64,000 nt of DNA, taken from positions 1 through 64,000 of the forward strand of contig NZ_CP015455.1 in assembly GCF_001888165.1 (NCBI RefSeq), in the 5' to 3' direction. Of this stretch, positions 62,372 through 64,000 are shown piece after piece. The DNA is from Syntrophotalea acetylenica. GTDB lineage: Bacteria > Desulfobacterota > Desulfuromonadia > Desulfuromonadales > Syntrophotaleaceae. The first letter of the stretch is position 1. Every line of letters begins with the position of its first letter. A model generated the notes under the pieces. The model saw only the letters and a list, made by a program, of their open reading frames with translations, made no database searches and was not told the origin of the DNA. A program made the position numbers and the translations under genes.

Positions 62372-64000
62372 GCCAGACCCTCCAGTTCCCGCTGCAATCG
62401 CTCCTTCTCGACAAGCCGGGCATACCAGCCGCCCTCGGCCAGCAACTGCTGGTGGCTGCCACACTCCTGCAGCCGACCGTTTTCCAGAATGGCGATGCAA
62501 TCGGCGGCCGCCAGCAATGACGCCTGCCCGGAAACCAGAAAAACGGTTTTTCCCGCCAGCAAGCGCAGCAGCCGGCGCCAGATCCGCTGCGACGTGGCGG
62601 CATCAAGATGACTGAAAGGATCGTCCAGCAACCATAATCCGCCGCCGCGGCCGAGGGCACGCCCCAGACACACCCTCTGGCGCTGCCCACCGGACAGGGC
62701 CTGGCCCCCTCGCCGACCCGGGTATCGAAGCCCTCGCTGAAATTTGCCACTTCCGCATCCAGGCTGACAGTCCGCGAAAGCCGCTTCAGCAGCGACGCCT
62801 GCGCGCCCGGCGTGGCATACAGCAGGTTTTCCCCGACCGAACCGGAAAACAGGCGACTTTCCTGGGGCACCATGGCAACCCGCAGGCGGTGTGCTTCACC
62901 ATCCAGCATTGCCAGATCCTGTCCTCCAATCAACACCTGTCCCGCCGGTACCGGATAAAGTCCCGCCAACAGGTGCAGCAGCGTGCTTTTTCCACAGCCG
63001 GTCGGTCCTGCTATACCGATCAGACTGCCGGCCGGAACCTCCAGGCTCAGCCCCCGCAGAACCGGCTTTTGATTATATCCGAAACACAGGTTTTTCAGAG
63101 AGACGGATGGCGGCCGGGCGGCAGCGACCACCGGCTGGCCCCCGAAGGCGGGGAGCTGCCCAGAATCTCGCCAAGGCGCTCGGCACTGGCGGCACCACGC
63201 TGTACCAGCCCCAGAATCCAGCCAAGCATCAAGGTCGGCATGGCGAGCTGCGCCAGATAAGCATTGAAAGCCACCAACTCGCCCAGCGACATACGATGGG
63301 CTATGACCTGCCGGCCGCCAAGATAAAAAATCGCCATTGTGCTCAACGGGGCTATCAAGGCCATGCTGGGCCCAAGAGCGCTGCGCAGTCGTGCAAGGCT
63401 GAGGCTGGCATCCAGATAATCGTTATTGTGCCCATCGAATCGGTCGGCGCGCAGGGCCTGCAAGCCGCTGCTGCGGATCACGGCTTGCCCGCTGATGCCT
63501 TCTTCCAGAGCTTCGCTGACCTGCCCCAGGCCCATCTGGACCCGTGCCGAGGCGGTCTGCAGACGCGTCGAAAGATAGCGGGTCAGCAGCAGCAACAACG
63601 GGTACGGCAGCAAAGCCGCCAGTGTCAGAGGTGCAGACATGCGCAGCAAAACGACAAGGGTCATGCCATATACAGCCAGAGTGTTGACGAAGATCATCAG
63701 CCCGAACCCTGCGAGGGTCCGCAAGTTGTTGATATCGTTGGTGAACCTCGATAAAAGATCTCCGGTTCGAAAGCGATCGAAAAAAGACCCGTTCTGCGCA
63801 AGCAAACGATTCAGAAGATCGTGACGCAGAGCGTTTTCCAGACGACAGGCGGCATGCAGAAACGGATACCGGGACCAGCTGCGCGTCACAAAGCGCACCA
63901 GCGCCGCCCCTGCCAGCAGCCCGCCGACAGTGGTCAATTGCCCGTATCGAGCCATCTGCACGCTGTCGATCCCCTCCTTGATCAGCCAGGGGATCAACAA
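62368..64000 (-). CDS. ABC exporter half (MdlA-like), N-terminus outside window; two frame breaks
   Basis: Read from the window end. The membrane domain (63095-64000) runs to a false stop; adding one G at the five-G run (63138-63142) continues it into the ATPase. Walker A is GPTGCGKSTLL; the frame then breaks again at the five-G run (62707-62711) before the signature LSGGQRQRV and Walker B LWLLDDPFSHLD. The catalytic Glu is Asp, giving a degenerate site as in the MdlA-type halves of heterodimeric exporters. Both breaks are -1 losses, so the gene is probably intact. Confidence 0.88.

Noticed and set aside
1-64000. tRNA and rRNA genes
   Set aside because: Scanning intergenic regions by eye found no GTTCGA-type T-loop with a matching acceptor stem.

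Overview
The window reads as a chromosomal segment of an anaerobic, GC-rich Desulfuromonadales-type deltaproteobacterium (the Pelobacter/Syntrophotalea/Desulfuromonas/Geobacter neighbourhood). That placement is an inference from gene content: a haem operon with a CcsA/HemX-like protein, HemA, HemC, a fused CobA-HemD and HemB; rubrerythrin; full-length NifU plus NifS; a tungstate/molybdate-type binding protein; CmoA/CmoB; and many sensor kinases and small zinc-ribbon proteins. No rRNA, tRNA, CRISPR array, transposase or phage structural gene was seen.

Layout. 1-3012 (minus) holds most of a secreted or surface protein built from about 21 copies of a 35-44 residue repeat, cut by the window edge. 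3013-3790 is intergenic and carries a palindromic repeat cluster and a 100-nt dispersed repeat. 3791-15610 is a long minus-strand gene train: a SIS protein, precorrin-2 dehydrogenase, CcsA/HemX, hemA, hemC, cobA-hemD and hemB (siroheme and haem synthesis), then a DUF2270 membrane protein, an M16 peptidase, and a GNAT / BKACE / PP-loop trio of unknown pathway. trxA (plus) faces a tightly overlapped minus operon, dapF-HIT-HAD-nfo-dtd-darP (16233-19966), across a shared bidirectional terminator. 20118-24962 carries a glyoxalase-II-like hydrolase, a MshEN-type protein, an RDD membrane protein, rsmE and prmA.

25006-32367 is a signalling and envelope block: an OmpR-type regulator and kinase, an HtrA protease, an RNase Z-like metallo-hydrolase, and a NarX/NarL-type pair. 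32612-43810 is mixed housekeeping: a HhH-GPD protein, rubrerythrin, zinc ribbons, a highly charged secreted protein, cmoA-cmoB, a tautomerase, a flavin reductase, an orphan Mu GemA-like gene, a THUMP protein, a Kef-type antiporter, and a LysR regulator divergent from a MoaD/ThiS-like protein. 44333-52164 has a second copy of the 100-nt repeat in front of a CBS-domain gene, then a patatin, radC, a U32 hydroxylase-family gene, small hypotheticals, a SLOG-like protein, and a soluble fusion of a Rossmann domain to a chemoreceptor signalling tip. 52730-64000 has a hybrid sensor kinase, a TupA-like binding protein, nifU-nifS, a receiver-PilZ protein and a heterodimeric ABC exporter cut by the window end.

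Two observations cut across the window. First, nine single-base frame breaks disrupt four otherwise healthy genes. Every one is repaired by adding one base, mostly in a G/C run, which points to base loss in the assembled sequence rather than gene decay; a seven-G tract in a kinase could alternatively be phase-variable. Second, there are two families of dispersed intergenic repeats. One is an ungapped 100-nt element with a conserved potential stem, present twice. The other is a palindrome with ATCCGG/CCGGAT arms around a five-base loop. The most unusual single gene is the Rossmann-chemoreceptor fusion at 51514-52164.
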